Assembly: GCA_965284435.1 (NCBI GenBank)
Contig: OZ260083.1
Span: 1,860,001-1,924,000, forward strand
From: CAIYZT01 sp947461435
GTDB lineage: Bacteria; Pseudomonadota; Alphaproteobacteria; Rhodobacterales; Rhodobacteraceae
DNA: 64,000 bases
Direction of reading: 5' to 3'
Both the position numbers and the translations under genes were made by a program. The notes under the pieces are model-generated. The model was not told where the DNA came from and searched no databases. It saw only the letters and a list, made by a program, of their open reading frames with translations. Shown here one piece after another: positions 47,933 through 57,013 of the stretch. The first letter of the stretch is position 1. Every line of letters begins with the position of its first letter.

Positions 47933-49498
47933 ATGAACGATGGCCCCCCCGTTTTGGCCGATACTGACGATGATTGGGGACATTTTGGACGACCTTTGTT
48001 CGATGATCCGTCAGCCCGTGCACTCAGCCGGGTAGGGGTTGTAGACGTCGGGTCCAACTCTGTGCGGATGGTGGTTTTTGATGGGGCAGCCCGCAGCCCA
48101 GCGTATTTTTACAATGAAAAGATCATGTGCGGGCTGGGAAAAGGGTTGGCTGAAACCGGCCGCCTGAACGCCGAAGGCCGGCTTCGGGCCCTGTCGGCGC
48201 TGCGCCGTTTCGCCTTGTTGGCCAAGGGCATGGGGATCGAGCCGTTGAACGTGGTGGCGACCGCCGCCATGCGCGAAGCGCAGGATGGCCCCGAATTTCA
48301 AGAGATCGTTCTGAAGGAAACCGGCCTGAGGATGTGGGTGGTAGACGGCGACGAAGAGGCGCGTCTGTCGGCCCAGGGTGTGCTGCTTGGCTGGCCCGGG
48401 GCCAAGGGCATTGTCTGCGATATGGGGGGCAATTCCATGGAGCTCGCCCGGATCGGGGATGGGGCGGTGGGAAAGCGGATCTCGACGGCGCTGGGCCCCT
48501 TTCGGTTGTCGCAAGTCTCTGCCGATCCCAAAGAGCGCGCGGCGCATATCGCGCAGATCTTGAAAGCGGCCCAAAGCGAGATCAAATCAGAAGGAGAGCG
48601 GATTTATCTGGTTGGCGGCTCTTGGCGGGTGATTGCCCGTCTGGACATGGAACGTCGCAGCTATCCGCTGACGGTTCTGCACGAATACCGCATGCAGCCC
48701 AAATCCTTGATCGACACGCTGGATTGGCTGGCCACATCCGATCTTGCCGTTCTGCGCGGACGCACCGGCACCAGTGTGGAGCGGATGGAACTTGTTCCTT
48801 TGGCCTGCGAAGTTCTGCGCGAGATGATCCGGGTTTTGAAGCCGGCGGAGATCGACATCTCGGCCTATGGCATCCGCGAGGGGCTGCTGTACGAACAAAT
48901 GCCGCAACGTCTGCGGGCGCGCGACCCCCTGATCGAAGCCGCCCGGATGGCCGAACAGACCTCGTCCCGAATCCCGGGGTTCGGCAAGAAGCTGTACGAT
49001 TTCCTGTTCCCGATTTTCAACGGGGTGGGGGCCGAACGTCTTCGCTTGGTCAAAGCGGCCTGCCTGTTGCACGATACCACGTGGCGGGCGCATCCAGACT
49101 ATCGTGCCGAGGCCTGCTTTGACAATGCCACGCGGGCAAATCTGGGCGGGCTTGATCATCCCGGCCGGGTTTTTCTGGGGTTGGCACTGTTGCATCGGTA
49201 CAAGAACAGTCGCACCGGATCGCGGTTGGAACCGCTGTTCCGACTTCTGAGCGAAGACGATTTGCAAGATGCCGAAGTCTTGGGCAAGGCCATGCGGTTT
49301 GGGGCGATGTTTGCGGTCAGCGATCCCAGTTTGGTCGCGCGGTTGTCTTGGGCGCCTAAGAAACGGCTTGTGACCTTGGGGCTGACAGAAACCGGGGTGG
49401 GTCTGTTCGGCGAGGTGGCACAGGCGCGGTTCCAATCTTTTGCCAATGCCTTGAAGGCGACCACTGAAGTGCGCATGCAGCCTGAAACGGTTGCCTGA
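47933..49498 (+). CDS. ppx: Exopolyphosphatase (Ppx/GppA family)
   Basis: Removes phosphate from polyphosphate ends and/or hydrolyses pppGpp. It has 521 residues in the ASKHA fold: DVGSNSVRMVVFDG near residues 37-50, ATAAMREAQDG, CDMGGNSMELARI (the second phosphate loop) and a C-terminal HD-type helical domain (LHDTTWRAHPDYR). Ppx and GppA cannot be told apart reliably from sequence; the ppk neighbour favours exopolyphosphatase. ATG 47933 is preceded by AAGGAAGG; the GTG at 47930 is an alternative. The stop overlaps the next ATG (TGATG). Confidence 0.92.
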   Translation: MNDGPPVLADTDDDWGHFGRPLFDDPSARALSRVGVVDVGSNSVRMVVFDGAARSPAYFYNEKIMCGLGKGLAETGRLNAEGRLRALSALRRFALLAKGMGIEPLNVVATAAMREAQDGPEFQEIVLKETGLRMWVVDGDEEARLSAQGVLLGWPGAKGIVCDMGGNSMELARIGDGAVGKRISTALGPFRLSQVSADPKERAAHIAQILKAAQSEIKSEGERIYLVGGSWRVIARLDMERRSYPLTVLHEYRMQPKSLIDTLDWLATSDLAVLRGRTGTSVERMELVPLACEVLREMIRVLKPAEIDISAYGIREGLLYEQMPQRLRARDPLIEAARMAEQTSSRIPGFGKKLYDFLFPIFNGVGAERLRLVKAACLLHDTTWRAHPDYRAEACFDNATRANLGGLDHPGRVFLGLALLHRYKNSRTGSRLEPLFRLLSEDDLQDAEVLGKAMRFGAMFAVSDPSLVARLSWAPKKRLVTLGLTETGVGLFGEVAQARFQSFANALKATTEVRMQPETVA

Positions 49499-50112
49499 TG
49501 CTGCATTTTGACCATCTGGCCTGTTCTGCAAGCGATCTGAACGACGGGGTGACCACGGCCGAGGCCGCGCTGGGACAGAGCTTTGCCGCGGGCGGAAAGC
49601 ATCCGCTGATGGCAACGCATAACCGCCTTTTGGGCCTCGGCGATCTGTATCTTGAAGTGATCGCGGCCGACCCCACAGTGCCGCCGCCGGCGCGGGCGCG
49701 TTGGTTTGATCTGGACAGGTTTTCTGGCGGGTTGACCCTGACAAACTGGGTCGCGCGCTGCGACAATCTGGAAGAAGCCCTGGCCCATTGCCCCCCCGGC
49801 ATGGGCGATCCCCTGCAATTGGAGCGCGGGGCCTATCGCTGGCGCATGGCGGTACCGCAAGACGGGCGTTTGCCCTTTGACGGATGCTTTCCGGCGCTGA
49901 TCGAATGGCAAGGCGCGGCCCATCCGGTTCAGGCCCTTCCGGAATCGGGGCTGCGGTTGCGGCAATTCACCATCCTTCACCCCGAGGCGGCAGCCCTGCG
50001 AGAGTGTCTTGCCCCCCTGTTGACCGACGCCAGGATCGTGATCGAAACCGGCCCGGAAAAGCGGCTTTCGGCCGAGTTTGTTGGGCCCCAAGGTGCGCGA
50101 TGGCTGCCCTGA
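49498..50112 (+). CDS. VOC-superfamily (glyoxalase-like) protein
   Basis: A 204-residue protein of the glyoxalase-like VOC group (Glyoxalase_3 type): LHFDHLACSASDLNDGV with the metal-ligand histidine, THNRLLGLGDLYLEVIAADP, and GLTLTNWVARCDNLEEAL. The second half has FDGCFPALIEWQGAAHPVQAL. Such enzymes act as dioxygenases, lyases or isomerases; the substrate is unknown. The start overlaps the ppx stop by one base and the end overlaps the GNAT gene by 13 bases, so it belongs to the ppk-ppx transcript. Confidence 0.8.
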   Translation: MLHFDHLACSASDLNDGVTTAEAALGQSFAAGGKHPLMATHNRLLGLGDLYLEVIAADPTVPPPARARWFDLDRFSGGLTLTNWVARCDNLEEALAHCPPGMGDPLQLERGAYRWRMAVPQDGRLPFDGCFPALIEWQGAAHPVQALPESGLRLRQFTILHPEAAALRECLAPLLTDARIVIETGPEKRLSAEFVGPQGARWLP

Positions 50113-50597
50113 TCCGCGATGCCGTTCCGCAAGATGCCGGGCCCATCGCCGTCTTTTGGAACCCGATGATCCTGCACACAGCCGTCACTTTCAATTCGGC
50201 AGAAAAGACCGAAGATGAGATCGCCCAGATGATCCTTGCACGGCAGGGTGCCGGTCATGGCTTTTTGGTGGCCGAAGCGCACAGCGCGATCTTGGGTTTT
50301 GCCACCTATAGCCAGTTTCGCGGCGGGGTCGGTTATGCCACCTGCATGGAGCATACGATTATCCTGGCGCCTGCGGCCCAAGGGCAAGGGATTGGCCGCA
50401 GGCTGATGCTGGCGATCGAAGAACATGCAAGGACCTGCGGCGCGCATCAGATGATTGCAGGCGTCTCGGGCGAAAATCCTGACGGGCAGGCGTTTCATGC
50501 CGCCTGCAGCTATGACCAAATCGCGCGGATTTCGCAGGCCGGATTCAAATTTGGCCGTTTCATGGATTTGATCCTGATGCGTAAATTCCTGACCTGA
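50100..50597 (+). CDS. GNAT-family N-acetyltransferase
   Basis: A 165-residue acetyl-CoA-dependent acetyltransferase similar to the phosphinothricin acetyltransferase group: IRDAVPQDAGPIAVFWNP, VAEAHSAILGFATYSQFR, EHTIILAPAAQGQGIGRRLM (acetyl-CoA pyrophosphate loop) and a C-terminal VSGENPDGQAFHAACSYDQI. Acceptor unknown. ATG 50100 lies inside the end of the VOC gene, in another frame, which indicates translational coupling. Confidence 0.87.
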   Translation: MAALIRDAVPQDAGPIAVFWNPMILHTAVTFNSAEKTEDEIAQMILARQGAGHGFLVAEAHSAILGFATYSQFRGGVGYATCMEHTIILAPAAQGQGIGRRLMLAIEEHARTCGAHQMIAGVSGENPDGQAFHAACSYDQIARISQAGFKFGRFMDLILMRKFLT

Positions 50598-50628
50598 CAG
50601 CGCCGAAAAGGCCGGGTAATGTAAGATC

Positions 50629-51342
50629 ATGTCCATTTGGTCCCGCATCTATGACGCTTTGGCCGCCCTTGCCACGGGGGAGGGGCTGACTGCGATTTTC
50701 GACCGCTTGCGATCAGATCCGCAGCCGGAACGTTCTGTCGGATTTACCATCGCGGTCATCGCACTGGGTGCAAAGATGGCCAAGGCCGATGGCGAAGTGA
50801 CCCGCGACGAGGTGAAGGCGTTTCGGCAGATCTTTGAAATCCCCCCCCACGAAGAAGCCCATGCGGCGCATGTCTTTAACCTGGCCCGTCAGGATGTGGC
50901 CGGCTTTGATCTTTATGCCCGAAAGGTGGCCGGGTTGTTCAACACCACCGGGGCGACGCTGTGTGCAGACGACCGAAATGTTCTGATCGACCTGCTGGAA
51001 GGGCTGTTTCAGATCGCGATGTCCGATGGAACCTATCATCCCCGCGAAGATGCCTTTCTGGCCGAAGTGGCCAGGATTTTTGGCCTGGACGAGCGGTGCT
51101 ATCGCTTGGTTCGCAGCCGTTTTGTGGAAGGTGCGCCGCGCGATCCCTTTGATGTTCTTGGACTTTCATCATCCGCCTCGTTGGATGAGGCCCGCGCGGC
51201 TTGGCGGCAGGGTGTGAAGGATTGCCACCCTGATGTGATGATTGCGCGCGGTGTTCCGCCAGAGGCGGTGAAGTTGGCAGAGCGGCGATTGATTTCGCTC
51301 AATTCCGCCTGGGCCGAGATTCAAGCACGGGTTTCCGCGTGA
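50629..51342 (+). CDS. DjlA-like co-chaperone (TerB domain plus DnaJ domain)
   Basis: A 237-residue protein. Residues about 35-170 form a TerB-like helical domain (FTIAVIALGAKMAKADGEVTRDEV ... LFQIAMSDGTYHPREDAFL) and the C-terminal 65 residues a J-domain with an intact HPD (KDCHPDVMIARG), required to stimulate the Hsp70 DnaK. Unlike E. coli DjlA, there is no N-terminal transmembrane helix, so it should be cytosolic. It starts 32 bases after the GNAT gene and overlaps the EEP gene by GTGA. Confidence 0.85.
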   Translation: MSIWSRIYDALAALATGEGLTAIFDRLRSDPQPERSVGFTIAVIALGAKMAKADGEVTRDEVKAFRQIFEIPPHEEAHAAHVFNLARQDVAGFDLYARKVAGLFNTTGATLCADDRNVLIDLLEGLFQIAMSDGTYHPREDAFLAEVARIFGLDERCYRLVRSRFVEGAPRDPFDVLGLSSSASLDEARAAWRQGVKDCHPDVMIARGVPPEAVKLAERRLISLNSAWAEIQARVSA

Positions 51343-52364
51343 CCGGGCAAGTGCCCTTGCGGCTGGCCAGCTATAATGTCGAATGGTTTAACGCGCTGTT
51401 TGATGACCGCGCGCAGGTTCTGGCGGATGATCAACCTTCGGCCCGGTATCAGGTGACGCGGGGCCAGCAGTTGGGCGCCTTGGCAATTGTCATTACGGCG
51501 ATGAACGCGGACGGCATCATGATCATCGAAGCGCCAGATACCAGCCGATCGCAAGGCAGATCCACCGTTGCGGCACTGGAGAACTTTGCCAAGCAGTTCG
51601 GGTTGCGGCAGCGCGTGGCGGTGACGGGGTTTGCGTCCGAGACGGAACAAGAGATTGCGTTTTTATACGACCCGGACGTTCTGACGGCACGCCACGACCC
51701 CAAGGACACCCGATTTGCCCCGCGATTTGACCATCCTTATCGTCAGGATCTGGACGGCGATGGGCTGCTGGAACAGGTGAAGTTTTCAAAACCGCCGCTT
51801 GAACTGGCGCTTACCGTTGGTCGCCATGCGTTGCGGGTGATCGGCGTACACACCAAATCAAAATCGCCCCGCGGCGCCTTCAGCGAGGCGGCGGTGCGCC
51901 GGTTGGCCATTGAAAATCGGCGCAAGCAGTTGGGTGAATGCCAATGGCTGCGATTTCGGGCCGAATCGCACTTGGCAGCGGGTGAGGATGTGATCGTCAT
52001 GGGCGATTTCAACGATGGGCCCGGGCTGGACGACTATGAAAAGCTGTTTGGCAGATCCGGCGTTGAGGTGGTTTTGGGCCCCGATTCCCCGCCGGAGATG
52101 ACCCTTTATGACCCACATGCCGACATGGCGCTGAGCCAAAAATTGGGTCTGCAACCCACAACCGCGCGCTTTTGGTTGGCGCCGCAAGACCGATTTTTTG
52201 AGGCGCTTTTGGATTACATCATGGTCTCGCACCGGCTGAGGGGCGGCAAATGGCGCATCTGGCACCCCTTGAACGACCCGGTTTGCGTGCAAACACCCGA
52301 GCTGCGTGACGCGTTGCTGCAGGCTTCGGACCATTTTCCGGTGTCGTTGGATCTGATGCTATAG
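51339..52364 (+). CDS. Endonuclease/exonuclease/phosphatase (EEP) family protein
   Basis: A 341-residue Mg2+-dependent hydrolase of the EEP (DNase I-like) superfamily. Catalytic motifs are intact: LASYNVEWFN (Asn), MIIEAPD (metal-binding Glu), HTKSKSPRG, VMGDFNDGPGLDDYE (Asp/Asn) and the terminal SDHFPV. No signal peptide is seen, so it is cytosolic. Substrate (DNA, phospholipid or phosphate ester) unknown. The GTG start overlaps the DjlA-like stop; it ends one base from the convergent gene at 52366. Confidence 0.85.
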   Translation: MTGQVPLRLASYNVEWFNALFDDRAQVLADDQPSARYQVTRGQQLGALAIVITAMNADGIMIIEAPDTSRSQGRSTVAALENFAKQFGLRQRVAVTGFASETEQEIAFLYDPDVLTARHDPKDTRFAPRFDHPYRQDLDGDGLLEQVKFSKPPLELALTVGRHALRVIGVHTKSKSPRGAFSEAAVRRLAIENRRKQLGECQWLRFRAESHLAAGEDVIVMGDFNDGPGLDDYEKLFGRSGVEVVLGPDSPPEMTLYDPHADMALSQKLGLQPTTARFWLAPQDRFFEALLDYIMVSHRLRGGKWRIWHPLNDPVCVQTPELRDALLQASDHFPVSLDLML

Positions 52365-52365
52365 G

Positions 52366-52782
52366 CTATTCCGCCGCCTGCTGGCCCTTCATCAACCGTT
52401 CAGACTTGCGCTTTACCAGAACACTGCGCAGATCGTGCATGGCCAAAAGCAAGGCATCGGTGACGTCTTCCAACTGGGCGTCATCGGCCTTTGACTGCAC
52501 CCACTGCGTGGTGATGTTCAAATAATCGATCGCGCGGTGAAGATCATCCATGTCGCGGGCGGCCAAGGTGGCCTGACGGGCTTTCATCCAGTCTTGGATC
52601 GCTGTGGTTTCGGCGGCAGACAGATCGCGCTCGCCGTGGCGTTTGATTTGGCCATTCTTGACGTTGACCGTGGCAATTTCTTCCAGATCAATCCGGCGCT
52701 GCCGGTTTTCGGTATCGACCCGAAAAACAGCGGCCCCGTTTTCACGGATGCGAAAGTAGAATTCGGGCAGGTCGCCGGACAT
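52366..52782 (-). CDS. Conserved protein of unknown function beside aspartate aminotransferase
   Basis: A 138-residue cytosolic protein. The N-terminal part is beta-rich (LPEFYFRIRENGAAVFRVDT, IDLEEIATVNVKNGQIK) and the C-terminal part helical (AIQDWMKARQATLAARDMDD, ALLLAMHDLRSVLVKRKSER). I do not recognise a named domain. It starts eight bases after the aspartate aminotransferase stop and is co-transcribed with it. Similar proteins are recalled at this position in Rhodobacterales, which was not checked here. Confidence 0.75.
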   Translation of the reverse strand: MSGDLPEFYFRIRENGAAVFRVDTENRQRRIDLEEIATVNVKNGQIKRHGERDLSAAETTAIQDWMKARQATLAARDMDDLHRAIDYLNITTQWVQSKADDAQLEDVTDALLLAMHDLRSVLVKRKSERLMKGQQAAE

Positions 52783-52790
52783 GGAGCCTC

Positions 52791-53993
52791 TCAGTGCAGG
52801 CCATCACAGAAAGCGATAATGCGGTTACAGGCATCGCGCAACACTTCATCTGCGGTTGCATAAGACACGCGGAAGTTGGGCGACAAGCCAAAGGCCGCGC
52901 CAAAAACCACGGCGACGCCGGTTTCTTCGAGCAAAGCGGTCGCGAAAGCCTCGTCATCGACAATCGTCGTCCCTTTGGCGCTGGTCTTACCGATGCAGCC
53001 TGAAATGTCGGGATAGACGTAGAACGCGCCTTCGGGGGTTGGGCAGGTCACGCCCTTGGCCTTGTTCAACATCCCCACCACCAGATCGCGCCGGCGTTGA
53101 AACAGGGCGCGGTTGGGGGCCAGAAAATCTTGCGGGCCATTCAACGCCTCCAGCGCGGCATATTGGCTGATGGAACTGGGGTTTGATGTGCTTTGCGACT
53201 GGACAGTGCCCATGGCCTTGATCAGCGGGACCGGGCCCGCGGCATAGCCAATCCGCCAGCCGGTCATGGCGTAGGATTTTGACACGCCGTTACAGGTGAG
53301 CGTGCGGTCGTACAACTTTGGCTCGACCTCGGCGGGGGTGCAGAATTTGAAATCGTCAAAGACAAGATGTTCATACATGTCATCGGACATGATCCAGACT
53401 TGGGGATGGCGCAGCAGCACATCGCACAGGGCGCGCAGTTCATCGCGGGTATAGCCGGCCCCGGTGGGGTTGGACGGCGAGTTGAAGATGAACCATTTGG
53501 TTCTGGGTGTGATGGCCGCGTCAAGCTGCGCTGGGGTCAACTTGAACTGCGTGTCGAGCCCAGCCACAACGGGGACGGGCGTTCCGCCAGCCAGAACCAC
53601 CATATCGGGATAGGACACCCAATATGGTGCGGGAATGATTACCTCGTCGCCGGGGTTCAACGTGGCCATGAAGGCATTGTACAGCGTCTGCTTGCCGCCT
53701 GTGCCAACGGTGATCTGGGCTGGTGTGTAGATCAGGCCATTTTCGCGTTTGAACTTGTCGCAGATCGCAGCCTTGAGTTCGGGAATCCCGTCCACCGCCG
53801 TATATTTGGTCTTTCCCGCATCCATTGCGCGCTTGGCCGCGTCCTTGATGTTCTGAGGGGTGTCGAAATCAGGCTCTCCGGCGGACAGGCCGATGACATC
53901 GCGGCCTTGCGCCTTCAATTCCAGTGCCTTTGTGGTCATGGCAATGGTGGGCGAAGGTTTGACGCGCGACAAGGTGTCAGACAGAAAGGCCAT
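52791..53993 (-). CDS. aspC: Aspartate aminotransferase (class I, subgroup I-gamma)
   Basis: PLP enzyme interconverting aspartate/2-oxoglutarate and oxaloacetate/glutamate. It has 400 residues. LSAGEPDFDTPQNIKDAA is the family N-terminal signature, FNSPSNPTGAGYTRDEL carries the conserved Asn, and the PLP lysine is in NGVSKSYAMTGWRIGYAAGP (near residue 239). The C-terminal FRVSYATADEVL carries the substrate-binding arginine. Alphaproteobacterial members may also accept prephenate. ATG 53993 is the family start. It is divergent from sdhE. Confidence 0.93.
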   Translation of the reverse strand: MAFLSDTLSRVKPSPTIAMTTKALELKAQGRDVIGLSAGEPDFDTPQNIKDAAKRAMDAGKTKYTAVDGIPELKAAICDKFKRENGLIYTPAQITVGTGGKQTLYNAFMATLNPGDEVIIPAPYWVSYPDMVVLAGGTPVPVVAGLDTQFKLTPAQLDAAITPRTKWFIFNSPSNPTGAGYTRDELRALCDVLLRHPQVWIMSDDMYEHLVFDDFKFCTPAEVEPKLYDRTLTCNGVSKSYAMTGWRIGYAAGPVPLIKAMGTVQSQSTSNPSSISQYAALEALNGPQDFLAPNRALFQRRRDLVVGMLNKAKGVTCPTPEGAFYVYPDISGCIGKTSAKGTTIVDDEAFATALLEETGVAVVFGAAFGLSPNFRVSYATADEVLRDACNRIIAFCDGLH

Positions 53994-54060
53994 GGCAAGG
54001 ATCCACCCAGCAAGATATGTGACCACATGTCATAGGCTGCGAAAGGCGGGGGTTCAAGCG

Positions 54061-54339
54061 ATGCAAGACCACGAAACGCGTGAGGCGCGGCTAAAGCGGA
54101 TGCGGATGCGCAGTTGGCGGCGCGGGACAAAGGAAATGGATCTGATCCTTGGGCCCTTTGCCGATGCCTTCTTGGCGCAGATGATCGAAGAGGATCTTGC
54201 GGTTTATGACCTGCTGCTGGAGGAGAACGATCAGGACCTTTTACCTTGGGTTCTGGGACAGCGCCCGGCCCCCGAATCACTTGCCCAGATGATTTCGCAA
54301 ATCGGTGTTGCGGCGCGCGCGCGCTTTGCAAATCGGTAA
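54061..54339 (+). CDS. sdhE: FAD assembly factor SdhE
   Basis: A 92-residue protein needed for covalent flavinylation of succinate dehydrogenase and fumarate reductase. The conserved RGxxE motif is present as RRGTKEMD (Arg-Gly-Thr-Lys-Glu, near residues 20-25) in the expected helix, followed by DLILGPFADAF and YDLLLEENDQDLLPWVLG. The length is normal. Its 3' end contains a chance TTTGCAAA. SDH genes are not in the window. Confidence 0.92.
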   Translation: MQDHETREARLKRMRMRSWRRGTKEMDLILGPFADAFLAQMIEEDLAVYDLLLEENDQDLLPWVLGQRPAPESLAQMISQIGVAARARFANR

Positions 54340-54449
54340 TTAAGGCCAAAATTCTGACAAAACTACCGAAAAACCCTGCCGAGATTTACGCGATCTTTGG
54401 GTTTTGCCGTGATTCTTAGCCCCAGACTTCTGCCTCTGGGAGAGACAAA

Positions 54450-54947
54450 ATGACACTGCATACCCCCTTGCTGGACGGATCGCACAAGGCGTTTCTGTCG
54501 AGCTACCTTGACGGTCTGGCCATGATCGAACGGTTGCACCGCCTGCTGCTGGACGTGGTCAAGGACGAATTCGAACGGATCAATCTTCTTGAAATCAACT
54601 CGGTTCAGGCCCTTTTGTTGTTCAATATTGGCGAAAATGAGGTAACCGCAGGCGAATTGAAATCGCGCGGGTACTATCAAGGCTCCAACGTGTCTTACAA
54701 TCTGAAAAAACTGGTCGAATTGGGGTATATGCACCATCAAAGATCGGAAATCGATCGCCGGTCGGTGCGGGTGCGCCTGACAGAAAAGGGCCGCAAGGTA
54801 CGCGCCATGTTGGCCGACCTGTTTGGCCAACATGCTGAAGGGCTTGTGAAAAAAGGCCTTGTTTCGGCCGAAGATATGGAAACGGTTAACCAATCGCTGA
54901 AGCGTATGGAGCGGTATTGGACAGATCAGATCCGTTACATCTATTGA
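54450..54947 (+). CDS. MarR-family regulator, LdtR-like
   Basis: A 165-residue winged-helix regulator. The segment INSVQALLLFNIGENEVTAG, the recognition region SRGYYQGSNVSYNLKKLVELGYMHHQRSE and DRRSVRVRLTEKGRK closely resemble LdtR, the alphaproteobacterial MarR protein that controls L,D-transpeptidase and cell-wall genes. The gene is preceded by GGGAGAG. It ends with a seven-base overlap with the convergent kpsC. The LdtR assignment is from remembered motif similarity; the target genes are not in the window. Confidence 0.82.
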   Translation: MTLHTPLLDGSHKAFLSSYLDGLAMIERLHRLLLDVVKDEFERINLLEINSVQALLLFNIGENEVTAGELKSRGYYQGSNVSYNLKKLVELGYMHHQRSEIDRRSVRVRLTEKGRKVRAMLADLFGQHAEGLVKKGLVSAEDMETVNQSLKRMERYWTDQIRYIY

Positions 54948-57010
54948 CGCCAAAGATGTGCATACGAGGCCAAGGCGCCTTGTGCCTTTGATAAAAGGCG
55001 CAAGGGCAAGCCGGTCTTGTGGATCGCCCCTTCTGACAGGCGGGCCACGGCGGTTTCCGGTGGGCAGGGTTTTGCGGTGCGCGGATCAAAGTAACGCGGA
55101 TAGGCAATCAGGGCCGCGTGGACCAGCGCCCAAAGCGGCGGGCGGGGCAGGGGGTGACCATCGGGCGCCTGTTTTCGGCGCGCAGGGATGGGCCCCAGAT
55201 CGCGCGTCAGGCCCCAGCCGGCATAAAACGGCGTGCCAAGACAGGTGACGATCTTGCCGCGCAAAAGCGCCTCGAACCCCAGAAGGGATGTCATTGTCCA
55301 GACATGGTCGACCGCGTCGATCAGGCTTAGGGGGTCACTGTGCAGGGCTATGTGATCTGCCAAGCCCGCCAGATCCTTTGGGGCAATGGCCCCGGGTCGC
55401 AGGCCCGCCTCGACATCGGGGTGGGGTTTGTAGACGATCATCGCCTGCGGGTTGGCCTGCCGCACGGCGCGCAGCAGATCCAGATTGGACCGGACCGTGC
55501 CCGCGCCCAGTCGAATGGATGCATCATCTTCGACCTGACCGGGCACCAGAATACGGGGGCTGCCGGGCAGATGGGACAGATCAACCCGTTCGGCAGGCAG
55601 ATTGTATTTTGACACGCGCTGCGCGGTGATCTGCGCCATCAATGCCTGTGCCCGCAGGGCGGCGCCGGGCGGGGGCGAAGACAGGATCAGGCGTTCCAGC
55701 CGGCTTTCGCGGCCCGGATCATAGTAGATGCCCAGATCGTCCGCCACCAGTGACAGGGGCGGAACCAACTGCGCCCCAAGGCCGCGCGACCGCAAAAAGC
55801 CATCTTCGATCCGCACAACCGGGATTGTCGGGGCCGTGGGGGAAGCAGAGTTGGCCCAGATCATCTGTTTTTGCCCACCCCGTGCTGCGGCGCTTTGGGC
55901 GCTGTCCGCATCGGGGTAAAACCGGATGCGCCGTTGCTTGCCATAAAAGGCCTGCAGGGGGCCGCGTTTCCACAGCCGCATGCCCGATGCGGTATAGCCC
56001 GCCCGGTCTTCGCGCAGCGCGCGGGTTTCGGCTTCAAGTTGATTGACCGCATCTTCGAAACGGCAAAGTTGGTTTTGCCCGGGGATGCCCCACGTGGGGG
56101 CAAGGATCATCGCGGCCGCAAAAAGCTGCACGCGGGTCAGCGATCTTGTGCGGCGCGCAACAGGATTGCGGTCTTGGCTCAGGCCCCAGCCCGCATAAAA
56201 GGGCTGGCCAAAGACATGCGGCTTGTGGCCGGCAAGGATCGCCTCGAAGCCAAGCTGCGACGAGACGGTATAAACCGCTATCGCCCCTTCCAACAGCGCC
56301 CAAGGGGAGACCGGATCACAACAGAGCGAAACCCCGGCGGGCAGGCCCAAGCCGGAAAAGTGGCCCCGGCGCAGCCCGGCGTGGGTTTCGGGATGGGTCT
56401 TGATCACGATTCTTTTGCCGGGATTTTCTTCGACCGCGAGAGCAAGCATTTCGCCAAAGCTGGCGTCGCTTGCGCCCGAATACCGAATGGAGGCATCCCC
56501 GAGGGTCTGGTCGACCACCAGAACATAGCCGGGATCAGGCAAGGCGTGATTCGGATCGTGGATATTGTATTTAGACAAGTCGAGCGTACGAATACGACTT
56601 ATTCCAAGCCGCGCCCGTTCCAAAATGTTCGAATCGTCCAAAGGATCGTTTTGCAGGATCCATTCGATCCTGCTGGTGACGGTGCTGTCATAGTGCACTG
56701 CATCACTATCGATCAGCAGGCCCAGCGGCGCATCGCCTTGGCGGCCCGGACGCAGGGAGCGCAAGAAGGCATCTTCGACCCTGACCAAAGGCACACCATA
56801 TTTTGCGGCCATCCGCTCTCCGCGCCAGGCATAGGGCGAATGGCCCCATACGAGCACGCCGTCGCCGGGGCCCGGGCGCCCCAGACAAAGCTCGTGCCCG
56901 GCCAGATGCAGGATATGCCGGATGTGCTTTTGCCAAAAGAAACCAGCGTTGAAATAGAACAGGCGCCGGGGAAGACCCCCGACGCCCGATGATGGCACTG
57001 CCGGATCCAA
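54941..57010 (-). CDS. kpsC: Capsule polysaccharide beta-Kdo transferase KpsC
   Basis: Cytoplasmic glycosyltransferase that builds the beta-Kdo linker joining group 2-type capsules to a lipid anchor. It has 689 residues and a visible internal duplication: RVEDAFLRSLRPG, DASIRYSGASDAS and GQPFYAGWGLSQDRNPVARR in the first half match RIEDGFLRSRGLG, DASIRLGAGTVRS and GTPFYAGWGLTRDLGPIPAR in the second. These are the two transferase domains. The start is uncertain: TTG 57010 lies three bases after the kpsD stop; GTG 56998 is an alternative. It is last in kpsS-kpsD-kpsC. Confidence 0.93.
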   Translation of the reverse strand: MDPAVPSSGVGGLPRRLFYFNAGFFWQKHIRHILHLAGHELCLGRPGPGDGVLVWGHSPYAWRGERMAAKYGVPLVRVEDAFLRSLRPGRQGDAPLGLLIDSDAVHYDSTVTSRIEWILQNDPLDDSNILERARLGISRIRTLDLSKYNIHDPNHALPDPGYVLVVDQTLGDASIRYSGASDASFGEMLALAVEENPGKRIVIKTHPETHAGLRRGHFSGLGLPAGVSLCCDPVSPWALLEGAIAVYTVSSQLGFEAILAGHKPHVFGQPFYAGWGLSQDRNPVARRTRSLTRVQLFAAAMILAPTWGIPGQNQLCRFEDAVNQLEAETRALREDRAGYTASGMRLWKRGPLQAFYGKQRRIRFYPDADSAQSAAARGGQKQMIWANSASPTAPTIPVVRIEDGFLRSRGLGAQLVPPLSLVADDLGIYYDPGRESRLERLILSSPPPGAALRAQALMAQITAQRVSKYNLPAERVDLSHLPGSPRILVPGQVEDDASIRLGAGTVRSNLDLLRAVRQANPQAMIVYKPHPDVEAGLRPGAIAPKDLAGLADHIALHSDPLSLIDAVDHVWTMTSLLGFEALLRGKIVTCLGTPFYAGWGLTRDLGPIPARRKQAPDGHPLPRPPLWALVHAALIAYPRYFDPRTAKPCPPETAVARLSEGAIHKTGLPLRLLSKAQGALASYAHLWRQ

Positions 57011-57013
57011 CCC

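Noticed and set aside
54322..54336. TTTGCAAA at the end of sdhE as a PccR site
   Set aside because: It lies inside coding sequence, as a single half-site, with no propionate gene nearby.
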